Assembly: GCA_946409545.1 (NCBI GenBank)
Contig: CAMJWT010000001.1
Location: forward strand, 1-64,000
Direction of reading: 5' to 3'
Length of the DNA: 64,000 nucleotides
Source: RUG12783 sp946409545
Lineage (GTDB): Bacteria > Bacillota_I > Bacilli_A > RF39 > UBA660
Shown: positions 34,413 to 42,991 of the stretch, piece after piece
Position numbering within the stretch: the first letter of the stretch is position 1
Layout: each line of letters begins with the position of its first letter
Translations under genes and position numbers: made by a program
The notes under the pieces: model-generated
The model's database searches: none
The model's input: only the letters and a program-made list of their open reading frames with translations
What the model was told of the DNA's origin: nothing

Positions 34413-35237
34413 TTAATCACCTCTTTCCATTTCAATTATATATCTATCTATAAGCAAATTCAAATTAATATTATTATTAACTAATCCCTTTAATTTGCTT
34501 GTAATATTTAGCATTTTAATTAATTTGTTTATATTTATTTCATCTAATGAAGAAACAAGAAATTCTTCATTAAAACCATTACCATAATGCTTATTAATTT
34601 GATTTGAAATGATTGTTTCAATTGCACTAAAACAATCAATATATTCTTTTCTATTTCCTTCATACTTTAAAAAGAAATCATTAGTATAAGCAATAGTATC
34701 AACTTTATTGTGGATAAAAAATTTCAAAAACTTCTTCATATCAGATATCTTATCTAAATCAATATTAACATCATATTTTAAGTTAATTGTCTGACAACGT
34801 GAAATAATGGTAGGAAGAACACCATCCATATTTTGTGTAAGAATAATACCAAATATATTATCTTGTGGCTCTTCAATAAATTTTAATAATTTATTAGCAA
34901 AAACAGGACGAAGTCTTTCTATTCCATAAATAACATAAACTCTATTTCCATTGTTTCTTAAGGACTTTGTTTCAAAATAATCTAATAATTCATTTAATTC
35001 ATCTACTTTAATATTTAAATTATCAGGATTTAAAACAAAGAAGTCATCGAAGGAATTCTCATCAATTAAATTAGATATTTCTTCATTTTTATATAACAAT
35101 TCATCATTGGTACTAATAATAATCTTTTTAGCTAGATCTTTGGCAAAAGAAAAACTAGCATCTAAATTATTTGAATTAATTAAATATGCATGAGAAAACT
35201 TATTAATTTTAGATAATAGTTCTTCATTATTAACCAT
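34413..35237 (-). CDS. holB: DNA polymerase III delta-prime subunit
   Basis: A clamp loader subunit, 274 residues. It has the AAA+ fold without a working Walker A: SHAYLINSNNLDASFSFAKDLAKK stands where the P-loop would be, typical of delta prime. Later segments ELNELLDYFETKSLRNNGNRVYVI, IERLRPVFANKLLKFIEEP and ISRCQTINL match the clamp-loader family (SRC motif). It precedes ricT and follows recR, the B. subtilis order, without tmk. Confidence 0.9.
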   Translation of the reverse strand: MVNNEELLSKINKFSHAYLINSNNLDASFSFAKDLAKKIIISTNDELLYKNEEISNLIDENSFDDFFVLNPDNLNIKVDELNELLDYFETKSLRNNGNRVYVIYGIERLRPVFANKLLKFIEEPQDNIFGIILTQNMDGVLPTIISRCQTINLKYDVNIDLDKISDMKKFLKFFIHNKVDTIAYTNDFFLKYEGNRKEYIDCFSAIETIISNQINKHYGNGFNEEFLVSSLDEININKLIKMLNITSKLKGLVNNNINLNLLIDRYIIEMERGD

Positions 35238-35245
35238 AAAGCCTC

Positions 35246-35842
35246 CTAAGATATATTTTTACGATTATCAAAAGCTCTTTCCAAAGTAAGAGCATCAACA
35301 TAATCCATATCAGCACCCATAGGAATTCCTGATGCTAACCTAGTTACTGAAACATTCATTCCAGATAAAATATTATTAATATATAATGCTGTCATTTCTC
35401 CCTCGATACAAGGTTTAACAGCAATAATAACTTCTTTAAACTTATTATTTTCAATTCTATCTATTAACTTATGAAGATTGAGTTTTTCAGGTGAAATACC
35501 ATCAAAAGATGATATCAAGCCAGATAAAACATGATAATACCCATGATAAAGGCCTGTTTTTTCAATCAAAAAAATAGTTTTGGGATCTTCTACAACACAT
35601 AAAGTATTAGCATCTCTTAATTTGTCATCACAAATTGAACATATATCTGTTTCTGATAAATTATTACAAATTGAACATCTTTTAAGATTCTTTTTAATTG
35701 ATAATAAACTATCAGAAATCATCTTTATTTCATCATCTTCCATATTTAATACAGAAAAAGCCAACCTTTCAGCTGTCTTTTCTCCTATACCTGGGAAATA
35801 TTTAAATGATTCAATTAAATTTTTAATACTCTTTGGATACAT
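35246..35842 (-). CDS. recR: recombination mediator RecR
   Basis: RecR works with RecO and RecF to load RecA at gaps. The 198 residues contain the N-terminal helix-hairpin-helix (SIKNLIESFKYFPGIGEKTAERLAF), the four-cysteine zinc finger (CSICNNLSETDICSICDD, about 57-74), and a TOPRIM domain (TLCVVEDPKTIFLIEKTGLYHG, GEMTALYI). Only 2 nt separate it from ebfC. The dnaX-ebfC-recR cluster is highly conserved. Confidence 0.96.
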   Translation of the reverse strand: MYPKSIKNLIESFKYFPGIGEKTAERLAFSVLNMEDDEIKMISDSLLSIKKNLKRCSICNNLSETDICSICDDKLRDANTLCVVEDPKTIFLIEKTGLYHGYYHVLSGLISSFDGISPEKLNLHKLIDRIENNKFKEVIIAVKPCIEGEMTALYINNILSGMNVSVTRLASGIPMGADMDYVDALTLERAFDNRKNIS

Positions 35843-35844
35843 AA

Positions 35845-36141
35845 TTAAAATAATCCAGGCATTCCTTTAGTATACTTACCCATCTTTTCTTCAGTAAGTT
35901 TGTCGACTTTGTTCATGGCATCATTCGTAGCAACAAGGAACATATCTTGTAACATTTCTAAATCATCAGCTTCAAAACCTTCTTTATCTATTTCTACACT
36001 AGTAATCTTCTTTGTACCATCCATTGTTACTTTAACTAAACCATTCTCACCAACAAAAGAAGTCTTATCAATTTCTTCTTTGGCTTTCATCATATCTCTT
36101 TGCATTGCTTGAGCTTGTTTTAACATTGCTTGCATATTCAT
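35845..36141 (-). CDS. ebfC: nucleoid-associated protein, YbaB/EbfC family
   Basis: A small DNA-binding dimer. The 98 residues begin with the family's MNMQAMLKQAQAMQRDMMKAKEEI and hold VTMDGTKKITSVEIDKE and VATNDAMNKVDKLTEEKM. It is always found between dnaX and recR in Firmicutes, as here (12 nt after dnaX). Confidence 0.95.
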   Translation of the reverse strand: MNMQAMLKQAQAMQRDMMKAKEEIDKTSFVGENGLVKVTMDGTKKITSVEIDKEGFEADDLEMLQDMFLVATNDAMNKVDKLTEEKMGKYTKGMPGLF

Positions 36142-36153
36142 AATTAATCACTC

Positions 36154-37788
36154 CTATTCTATATCTACTAAATCTTCACCAAATATATTAATTGCTTTGG
36201 TAACTAAATCACCTTGTGTTTTTTCAATAAGATCGCGATTTTCTTCAACAATCTCATATTTGATACCATTTTTAATATCATTAACATATTTAGTCTTAAT
36301 ATCATTAAAGTCATTATTTAAAACAACGACTATTCTTATATTATCATTTGTTAATTTATTAATCAACTCTTCACAAACACTAACACTTTTATAAATATTA
36401 TCAATAATTGCACCTACATCAGTAGTAAGAATCATATAGCCTTCACCAACAACCATTGGGAAAGTATCAGATACAAGTTGAGCCATTTTACCATATTTAC
36501 GAGAATTAAAATATTCAGGTAATGAATCCCAACATCTAACATATTTATCTTTAATTGTCTTATTAGCTGATGCTAAAGCATTATTGATCAAATTTGCTTT
36601 TACTTCTTCATTTATAACCAAATCATCAACTTCTTTTTTCTTATTTTCTACTACTTTTGGTTTTTCTGATTCTTTTTTTATTTCCCGGGAAATAATTTTA
36701 TTCTCTTTTACTTCATTTTTATTTTCTTCTTCATCTAATTTTATTTCCTGGGAAATATTTTTATCCATCATTTCTAAAAAATAGACTTGGGAAATAATGT
36801 ATGGGTTAAGACTATGCTTTAATTCTTCAGATAAAGAATTAAGTTTTTTAATCAAAATAACATCTTCTTGAAGATAATCATATCTTTTATTATTAATATA
36901 TGAATCAACAATAGAATCTCTAATATAAATCATTAATTGTTCAATAAAGTTATTGAAATTATAACCATCTTGATTTATCTTAGCTAAAAGACTTAAGACG
37001 AATTGATAATCATTCTCATGAATCTTATTATATAAATTAACGATATCTTCATGAGAAACCAGATTGTTGATAGATTCAAAATCTTTTTTTGTAATTTTGC
37101 CATTAGTGAATGAATTTAATTTATCTAAGACGCCAATAGCATCTCTTAAACCACCATTTGAGAAATAAGCTATTTCTTTTATCGTTTCATCATCTATTTT
37201 AATTTTTTCTTCTTTCGATATAAAAGTTAATCTTTTAATTAAACTATCAATAGAAATTCTTGAGAAATTGAAACACTGACATCTTGATACAATAGTTTCA
37301 GGAACTTCATAGAACTCTGTTGTAGCTAAGATAAAGATTACGTATGAAGGAGGTTCTTCTAAAGTTTTTAATAATGCATTAAAAGCACTATTAGTTAGCA
37401 TATGAACTTCGTCAATAATATAAACTTTATATTTCAAAACACTTGGAACAATACTAATTTTATTTTTCAATTCACGAATTTGATCAACACCATTGTTACT
37501 AGCGGCATCGATTTCAATTATATCTACAGTATTATTGTTACATTCAATACAATTCTCACATTCGTCACAAACATCATTATGTTCATCAAACTTTAAACAG
37601 TTAACTGCTTTAGCAAAAATTTTAGCCATTGATGTTTTACCAATTCCTCTTGGTCCAGCAAAAAGGTAAGCATGCGATAACTTATTATTTGAGATAGAAT
37701 TAATTAAAATTTGCTTAATATTATCTTGATCAATAAAATCCTCAAAATTATGAGGTCTATATTTACGATACAAAGCTTGATACGCCAT
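36154..37788 (-). CDS. dnaX: DNA polymerase III subunits gamma/tau
   Basis: The ATPase of the clamp loader. The 544 residues have Walker A FAGPRGIGKTSMAK (about 44-57), a zinc-binding CDECENCIEC region, DEVHMLTNSAFNALLKTLEEPP, sensor 1 LATTEFYEVPETIVSRCQCF, a tau-like helical middle, a charged linker (about 345-400) and a C-terminal domain of roughly 130 residues. The linker DNA carries a perfect Noc-binding 16-mer and a near copy, encoding ISREIKK and ISQEIKL. No slippery A-run typical of tau/gamma frameshifting was noticed. AAGGAGG precedes the ATG. Confidence 0.96.
   Translation of the reverse strand: MAYQALYRKYRPHNFEDFIDQDNIKQILINSISNNKLSHAYLFAGPRGIGKTSMAKIFAKAVNCLKFDEHNDVCDECENCIECNNNTVDIIEIDAASNNGVDQIRELKNKISIVPSVLKYKVYIIDEVHMLTNSAFNALLKTLEEPPSYVIFILATTEFYEVPETIVSRCQCFNFSRISIDSLIKRLTFISKEEKIKIDDETIKEIAYFSNGGLRDAIGVLDKLNSFTNGKITKKDFESINNLVSHEDIVNLYNKIHENDYQFVLSLLAKINQDGYNFNNFIEQLMIYIRDSIVDSYINNKRYDYLQEDVILIKKLNSLSEELKHSLNPYIISQVYFLEMMDKNISQEIKLDEEENKNEVKENKIISREIKKESEKPKVVENKKKEVDDLVINEEVKANLINNALASANKTIKDKYVRCWDSLPEYFNSRKYGKMAQLVSDTFPMVVGEGYMILTTDVGAIIDNIYKSVSVCEELINKLTNDNIRIVVVLNNDFNDIKTKYVNDIKNGIKYEIVEENRDLIEKTQGDLVTKAINIFGEDLVDIE
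36679..36694. promoter_or_regulatory. Noc-binding site (perfect) inside dnaX
   Basis: TATTTCCCGGGAAATA, a perfect palindrome identical to the Noc binding sequence (NBS) of B. subtilis as I know it. It lies in the linker-coding part of dnaX. Confidence 0.85.
36742..36757. promoter_or_regulatory. Noc-binding site (one mismatch) inside dnaX
   Basis: TATTTCCTGGGAAATA, one base from the perfect NBS, 47 bp from the first site. A half-site (GGGAAAT, 36789-36795) follows. Confidence 0.7.
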
Positions 37789-37862
37789 ATAATTCCTCCT
37801 TGAAATATTATATCTTATTTATAAAAAAATATCGACTCTTAAACAAAAAATATACATTTATT

Positions 37863-38297
37863 TTATCTTTTTTGTTTAAAAAACTTCGATATTATTTCAG
37901 AACACTTTTCATCATTTAAATATTCAAAATCTACACTATGATAATAATCATTATTGTTAAAAATTGATTCAATTATTTTAGAGTTAGACTTAATATTTGA
38001 TTTAGTACCTATATAAACTTTCTTAATTCTTGATTGAATAATTGCACCAGCACACATTGGGCACGGTTCTAAGGTAACATACAATTCACAATCATTTAAT
38101 CGCCAATCATTCAATTCTTTAATAGCAAGATTAATAGCAAGTATTTCCGCGTGACTATTAATTCCATTCATATAAGATAAGTTATGTGCTTTAGCAATCA
38201 CTTTGTTATTTTTAACAATAATAGCACCAACAGGAACCTCGTTAAGAGATAAAGATTTCTTAGCTTCCTCATATGCTTCTTTCATATATATATTCAT
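37863..38297 (-). CDS. tadA: tRNA adenosine(34) deaminase
   Basis: Deaminates A34 of tRNA-Arg(ACG) to inosine. I start it at ATG 38297 (MNIYMKEAYEEAKKSL), with GGAG seven bases before; a longer open frame upstream enters the SRP RNA and is not coding. Zinc and catalytic motifs: HAE in GINSHAEILAIN and PCPMCAGA in LEPCPMCAGAI. At 144 residues it is normal. It lies just downstream of the SRP RNA, whose T-run nearly touches the tadA SD, so tadA may be expressed by read-through. Confidence 0.94.
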   Translation of the reverse strand: MNIYMKEAYEEAKKSLSLNEVPVGAIIVKNNKVIAKAHNLSYMNGINSHAEILAINLAIKELNDWRLNDCELYVTLEPCPMCAGAIIQSRIKKVYIGTKSNIKSNSKIIESIFNNNDYYHSVDFEYLNDEKCSEIISKFFKQKR

Positions 38298-38307
38298 ATT
38301 ATTACTC

Positions 38308-38388
38308 CAAAAAAAAGTGCACATAAGTGGATAATGTTAAGGCTGCTATCTCTCGATCCTGACCTGGTTCCACGTCACTTATTGCACG
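38308..38388 (-). ncRNA. ffs: signal recognition particle RNA, small (4.5S-like)
   Basis: The minus-strand RNA has the SRP helix 8 core GGAACCAGGTCAGG...AGATAGCAGCC with the asymmetric loop, and flanking arms ATAAGTG/CACTTAT and GTGCA/TGCAC that close the hairpin. The 3' end runs into eight T (terminator). A promoter TTGACC-17-TATTAT lies at the right distance. The scr/dnaX neighbourhood matches B. subtilis. It is the short type, without an Alu domain. Confidence 0.93.
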
Positions 38389-38393
38389 TAAAT

Positions 38394-38422
38394 ATAATAC
38401 TACATTAAGAATTAAAGGTCAA
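38394..38422 (-). promoter_or_regulatory. promoter of the SRP RNA
   Basis: TTGACC (38417-38422), 17 bp, TATTAT (38394-38399), minus strand. Confidence 0.8.
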
Positions 38423-38436
38423 TATCATATTTTATT

Positions 38437-38452
38437 TATTTCACGTGAAATA
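38437..38452. promoter_or_regulatory. parS-like site with NBS-type outer bases
   Basis: TATTTCACGTGAAATA, a perfect 16-bp palindrome. The centre TTTCACGTGAAA is that of parS; the outer bases (T-A ... T-A) are those of the Noc site, where standard parS has T-G ... C-A. It lies 7 bp from a perfect NBS. Confidence 0.8.
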
Positions 38453-38459
38453 TTTTTTT

Positions 38460-38475
38460 TATTTCCCGGGAAATA
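38460..38475. promoter_or_regulatory. Noc-binding site (perfect) between gyrA and the SRP RNA
   Basis: TATTTCCCGGGAAATA, a perfect palindrome equal to the B. subtilis NBS consensus. It overlaps the T-run of the gyrA terminator. Confidence 0.87.
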
Positions 38476-38498
38476 AAAAAGAGGCATTAAGCCTCTTC
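38474..38498 (-). terminator. intrinsic terminator of gyrA
   Basis: The stem aagaggc/gcctctt (38479-38497) is followed by TTTT on the minus strand. Confidence 0.85.
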
Positions 38499-41051
38499 TT
38501 CATTATTAACTATTTCTTCAGATTTTGATTCATTGGTTTCTTCAGAAACCTCTTCATCCATTTCTTCATTCTCTTCTTTAGAAACGATAGCCACAGAACC
38601 AACTGTTTGATCATCTTTTAATCTAATTAATCTAACACCTTGTGTAGCTCTCTTTAATGTTGAAATATTTTCAAGAGATAATCTAATTATTACACCTTTA
38701 TCAGTAACAACCATTAAATCTTCGTCCCCTGTTACTGTTCTAATAGAAACTAATTGTCCATTCTTATCAGTAACATTTAATGCTTTAACACCTTTACTAC
38801 CACGGTGTGTTAATCTAAATTCACCTACATTTGTTTTCTTACCATAACCAAGTTTAGTAATTATTAAGATTTGTTGATCAATAGAATCAGTTATTACTTC
38901 ACAACCTACAACTTCAGCATCAGTAATATCTATTCCTTTAACACCAGATGTGTTACGACCCATAGATCTAATTTCATTTTCATTAAATCTAACAGCTCTA
39001 CCAGCACTTGAACAAACGATAATTTCATTATCACCAGTAGTTTTATCTACTTTAACTAGTTCATCATCTTCTTTTAAGATAATAGCAATCTTTCCACTTG
39101 TACGAATATTATCAAACTCTTCAATTCTAGTACGTTTTACTAATCCTCTTCTTGTAGCAAATACTAAATAATTATAAGTATCATCATTAGGATCGACAAC
39201 AACTACAGATCTAATCTTTTCTTCTTTTTCAAGAGGAAGTAAATTAATAATTGGTAATCCTTTAGATTGTCTTGAGAATTCAGGTATCTCGTATCCTTTA
39301 ATACGATATACACGACCTCTATTACTAAAGAATAAGATATAATCATGAGTTTTGGCATTAATTAATTGTTCAGCGAAATCCTCTTCATTAGTTGTCATAC
39401 CTTTAATACCAACACCTCCACGATGTTGCGTTTTATAAGTATCAGTTAATATTCTCTTAACATACCCTTTATTAGTTAAAGAGATAATAATGTTTTCAAC
39501 TGGAATTAAAGATTCATCTTCTATGTAATCGATTGCAGTCATATCAATATCAGTACGACGTTCATCACCATATTTATCTCTAATTTCTATCATTTCTTGT
39601 TTAATAATACCTAATACTCTAGATTCATTAGCAAGAATATCATTATAATCTTCAATTTTCTTTCTTAATTCTTCTAATTCAGCTAAAACAGCTTCTCTTG
39701 ATAATCCTGTTAATTTTCTTAAACGCATATCAAGAATGTGTTGAGCTTGGATTTCATCTAATCCAAATCTTTCCATCAATCTATTTTGAGCTTCTTCATC
39801 AGCTTTAGAACTTCTAATGATATTAACAACTTCATCTATATTATCAAGACATATCTTTTCGCCTTCTAAGATATGAACTCTTTCTTCTGCTTTCTTTAAA
39901 TCATATCTAGTTCTTCTGATGATTACTTCTTTTTGATGATCAATATATTTTGCAATAATTTCTTTTAAAGATAATGTTTTTGGTGTTCCGTTATCAATAA
40001 CTAGGAATATAATTCCATAGTTAACTTGGAAATTAGTATGTTTATATAAATTATTTAATACTACTTGGGCATTAACATCTTTCTTTAGTGTAATTGTTAT
40101 CTTAACGCCATCTTTTAAATCGGTATGATAGTCGGAAATTCCTTCAATAATCTTATTGTGGACAAGCTCTGCAACTTTGTTCTTTAACTCCATGGTATTA
40201 ACACCATATGGAACTTCAGTAATCACAATTTGATTATGATTTTGTTTTTCTTCAATATAAGCTTTACTACGAATAGTAATACTTCCCCTACCAGTTTCAT
40301 AAGCTTTCTTGATACCTGAATTTCCTAAGATAATACCACCTGTAGGAAAATCTGGTCCTTTAATATATTTCATCAAGCCAGCAGTATCGATATTATTATC
40401 ATCTATATAAGCAATACAACCATTAATAACTTCAGTTAAATTATGTGGTGGTATATTTGTTGCCATACCAACAGCAATACCCATAGATCCATTAACTAAT
40501 ACGTTAGGAAATCTAGATGGTAAAACTACTGGTTCTACTCGACTTTCATCATAGTTTGGCATCATATCTACTGTTTCTTTATTGATATCTCTTAACATTT
40601 CAAGAGATATTCTTGCTAGTCTTGCTTCTGTGTAACGATATGCCGCTGCTCCATCACCTTCGATGTTACCAAAGTTACCATGACCATCCACTAACATATA
40701 TCTTTGATTAAAGTTTTGAGCAAGTCTTACCATTGCATCATAAATTGAACTATCACCATGTGGATGATATCTACCCATAACATTACCAACTGTTGTTGCT
40801 GATTTTTTATGAGGTTTATCTGGGGTGTTACCATCTTCTAACATACTCCATAAGATACGTCTATGAACAGGTTTTAAACCATCACGTAAATCAGGAATTG
40901 CACGAGATGTAATAACACTCATTGAATAGTCTATAAAGGAATCAGATATTTCTGTTACGATATCATTAACACGATGACTATCTTTTTCATGAAATTCTCC
41001 ACCATAATCTACTTTGGGAGTTTCTTCTACTTTATTTTCATCATTTTCCAT
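38487..41051 (-). CDS. gyrA: DNA gyrase subunit A
   Basis: The breakage-reunion subunit of gyrase, 854 residues. The N-terminal domain begins with ISDSFIDYSMSVITSRAIPDLRDGLKPVHRRILW, and the active-site tyrosine is in GAAAYRYTEARL. The quinolone-region segment is VMGRYHPHGDSSIYDAMVRLAQ, with serine at the common resistance position. The C-terminal beta-pinwheel has the GyrA-box-like TQHRGGVGIKG, which favours GyrA over ParC. A D/E tail follows. It is directly after gyrB (11 nt). Confidence 0.97.
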   Translation of the reverse strand: MENDENKVEETPKVDYGGEFHEKDSHRVNDIVTEISDSFIDYSMSVITSRAIPDLRDGLKPVHRRILWSMLEDGNTPDKPHKKSATTVGNVMGRYHPHGDSSIYDAMVRLAQNFNQRYMLVDGHGNFGNIEGDGAAAYRYTEARLARISLEMLRDINKETVDMMPNYDESRVEPVVLPSRFPNVLVNGSMGIAVGMATNIPPHNLTEVINGCIAYIDDNNIDTAGLMKYIKGPDFPTGGIILGNSGIKKAYETGRGSITIRSKAYIEEKQNHNQIVITEVPYGVNTMELKNKVAELVHNKIIEGISDYHTDLKDGVKITITLKKDVNAQVVLNNLYKHTNFQVNYGIIFLVIDNGTPKTLSLKEIIAKYIDHQKEVIIRRTRYDLKKAEERVHILEGEKICLDNIDEVVNIIRSSKADEEAQNRLMERFGLDEIQAQHILDMRLRKLTGLSREAVLAELEELRKKIEDYNDILANESRVLGIIKQEMIEIRDKYGDERRTDIDMTAIDYIEDESLIPVENIIISLTNKGYVKRILTDTYKTQHRGGVGIKGMTTNEEDFAEQLINAKTHDYILFFSNRGRVYRIKGYEIPEFSRQSKGLPIINLLPLEKEEKIRSVVVVDPNDDTYNYLVFATRRGLVKRTRIEEFDNIRTSGKIAIILKEDDELVKVDKTTGDNEIIVCSSAGRAVRFNENEIRSMGRNTSGVKGIDITDAEVVGCEVITDSIDQQILIITKLGYGKKTNVGEFRLTHRGSKGVKALNVTDKNGQLVSIRTVTGDEDLMVVTDKGVIIRLSLENISTLKRATQGVRLIRLKDDQTVGSVAIVSKEENEEMDEEVSEETNESKSEEIVNNEEEA

Positions 41052-41062
41052 ACCTTAACCTC

Positions 41063-42991
41063 CTAAATATCCAAATTCTTAACATAACGAGCATTTTCTT
41101 CAATAAATTCTCTTCTTGGTTCAACTTCTTCACCCATAAGGCGTTCAAACATAGCATCAGCTGCAACACAATCAGATACTGTTATTTTTCTTAATACACG
41201 TTTATTAATATCCATAGTTGTTTCATTTAATTCGTCATGGTCCATTTCACCAAGACCTTTCATACGAGCAACTTCATATTTAACTTTTTCATCAAGAGAT
41301 GCAATATATGCATCTTTTTCAGCCTCATCAAGAACATATTTTCTTGTTTTACCATGCATTATTCTAAATAATGGTGGTTGAGCTGCATAAACATGACCAG
41401 CTTCAACAATAGGTCTAAAGAAACGATAAAATAACGTTAGTAATAATACACGAATATGAGAACCATCAACATCGGCATCGGTCATGATAATAATTTTGTC
41501 ATAACGTAATTTAGATAAATCAAATTCTTCACCAATTCCTGTACCAAAAGCTGTAATAATAGTTCTTATTTCTTCATTTCCTAAAGCTTTATCTAATCTT
41601 GCTTTTTCAACGTTTAATATTTTTCCACGTAATGGAAGAATAGCTTGAGTCATTGAATCTCTTCCAAGTTTTGCTGATCCACCCGCAGAATCTCCCTCGA
41701 CGATAAAAATCTCAGATACTTTTGGATCTTTACTCTTACAATCTGATAACTTTCCAAAAACATTAGAAAGTCCCATTTCACTTTTTCTTGTTATTTCACG
41801 AGCTTTACGGGCTGCATTTCTAGCACGGCAAGCTAACATTGATTTGTTGATAATAGCACGAGCTTCTTCAGGATTTTCCATTAAAAATCTTTCGAATCCA
41901 TCAGCAAATACTTTATCAGCAAGCTTTCTAACTTCAGAGTTACCTAATCTTCCTTTAGTTTGACCTTCAAATTGAGGATTTGGATGTTTACAAGAAATAA
42001 TCATTGTTAATCCTTCTTTAACATCATCTCCTGTTAAAGGTTCATCTTTTTCCTTCAACATTCCTGTTTTTCTAGCATAATTATTAATAACTCTTGTTAA
42101 AGCACGTCTTACTCCCTCTTCATGGGTTCCACCATCATGAGTATTAATGTTATTAACAAAGGAGTATATATTCTCATTATAAGCATCAGTATATTGCATT
42201 GCTACTTCAAAGAAAACCCCTTCATCCTCTCCTTCAAAATGAATTACATCTTCATGAATAGGATTCTTACCTTTATTAATGAACTTAACATATTCTTTAA
42301 TACCACCTTCATAGCAGAAAGTATCACCTTGAGTATCTTCTTCATCACGATCATCACGTAGAGTAATCGTTAATCCTTTATTTAAGAAAGCTAACTCTCT
42401 TACTCTTGTCTTTAACGTTGAATAATCGTATATAATCGTATCGAATATATCTGGATCCGGTTTAAATGTTACCATTGTTCCTGTTCTATTCTTTTCACAA
42501 GAATCCACTACTTTTAGAGGTTCTACAGCATGTCCACCATTTTCAAAACGAATAAAATATACTTTTTCATCTTTAAAGACTTTTACTTCTACCCATTTTG
42601 ATAAGGCATTAACAACTGATGCACCAACACCATGTAATCCACCTGATACTTTATATCCTCCACCACCAAATTTACCTCCAGCGTGAAGAACTGTATAAAC
42701 GGTTTCTACTGTTGACTTACCTGTTTTTGGATGGATATCAACCGGAATACCACGACCATCATCACGAACGGTAACTGAATTATCTTTATTAACAATTACT
42801 TCAATATGTGTACAATAACCTGCTAATGCTTCATCAATACTATTATCAACAATTTCCCAAACTAGATGATGAAGACCTTTAACATCTGTTGTACCTATAT
42901 ACATACCTGGTCTTTTTCGTACTGCTTCTAACCCTTCTAGTACTTGTATTGCAGACGAATCATAATTTTCTGTTACTTTTTCATCTTCCAT
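41063..42991 (-). CDS. gyrB: DNA gyrase subunit B
   Basis: The ATPase subunit of gyrase, 642 residues. GHKL-fold motifs: EIVDNSIDEALAGYC, DDGRGIPVDIHPKTG, GGKFGGGGYKVSGGLHGVGASVVNALS. The TOPRIM metal motif is in IFIVEGDSAGGSAKLGRD and IIMTDADVDGSHI, and QTKGRLGNSEV is typical. Its ATG overlaps the recF TAA by one base (TAATG), so it is coupled to it. Confidence 0.97.
   Translation of the reverse strand: MEDEKVTENYDSSAIQVLEGLEAVRKRPGMYIGTTDVKGLHHLVWEIVDNSIDEALAGYCTHIEVIVNKDNSVTVRDDGRGIPVDIHPKTGKSTVETVYTVLHAGGKFGGGGYKVSGGLHGVGASVVNALSKWVEVKVFKDEKVYFIRFENGGHAVEPLKVVDSCEKNRTGTMVTFKPDPDIFDTIIYDYSTLKTRVRELAFLNKGLTITLRDDRDEEDTQGDTFCYEGGIKEYVKFINKGKNPIHEDVIHFEGEDEGVFFEVAMQYTDAYNENIYSFVNNINTHDGGTHEEGVRRALTRVINNYARKTGMLKEKDEPLTGDDVKEGLTMIISCKHPNPQFEGQTKGRLGNSEVRKLADKVFADGFERFLMENPEEARAIINKSMLACRARNAARKAREITRKSEMGLSNVFGKLSDCKSKDPKVSEIFIVEGDSAGGSAKLGRDSMTQAILPLRGKILNVEKARLDKALGNEEIRTIITAFGTGIGEEFDLSKLRYDKIIIMTDADVDGSHIRVLLLTLFYRFFRPIVEAGHVYAAQPPLFRIMHGKTRKYVLDEAEKDAYIASLDEKVKYEVARMKGLGEMDHDELNETTMDINKRVLRKITVSDCVAADAMFERLMGEEVEPRREFIEENARYVKNLDI

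Noticed and set aside
38298..38324. N-terminal extension of TadA (MCTFFWSNN)
   Set aside because: It lies in the SRP RNA 3' end and terminator; the SD supports ATG 38297.
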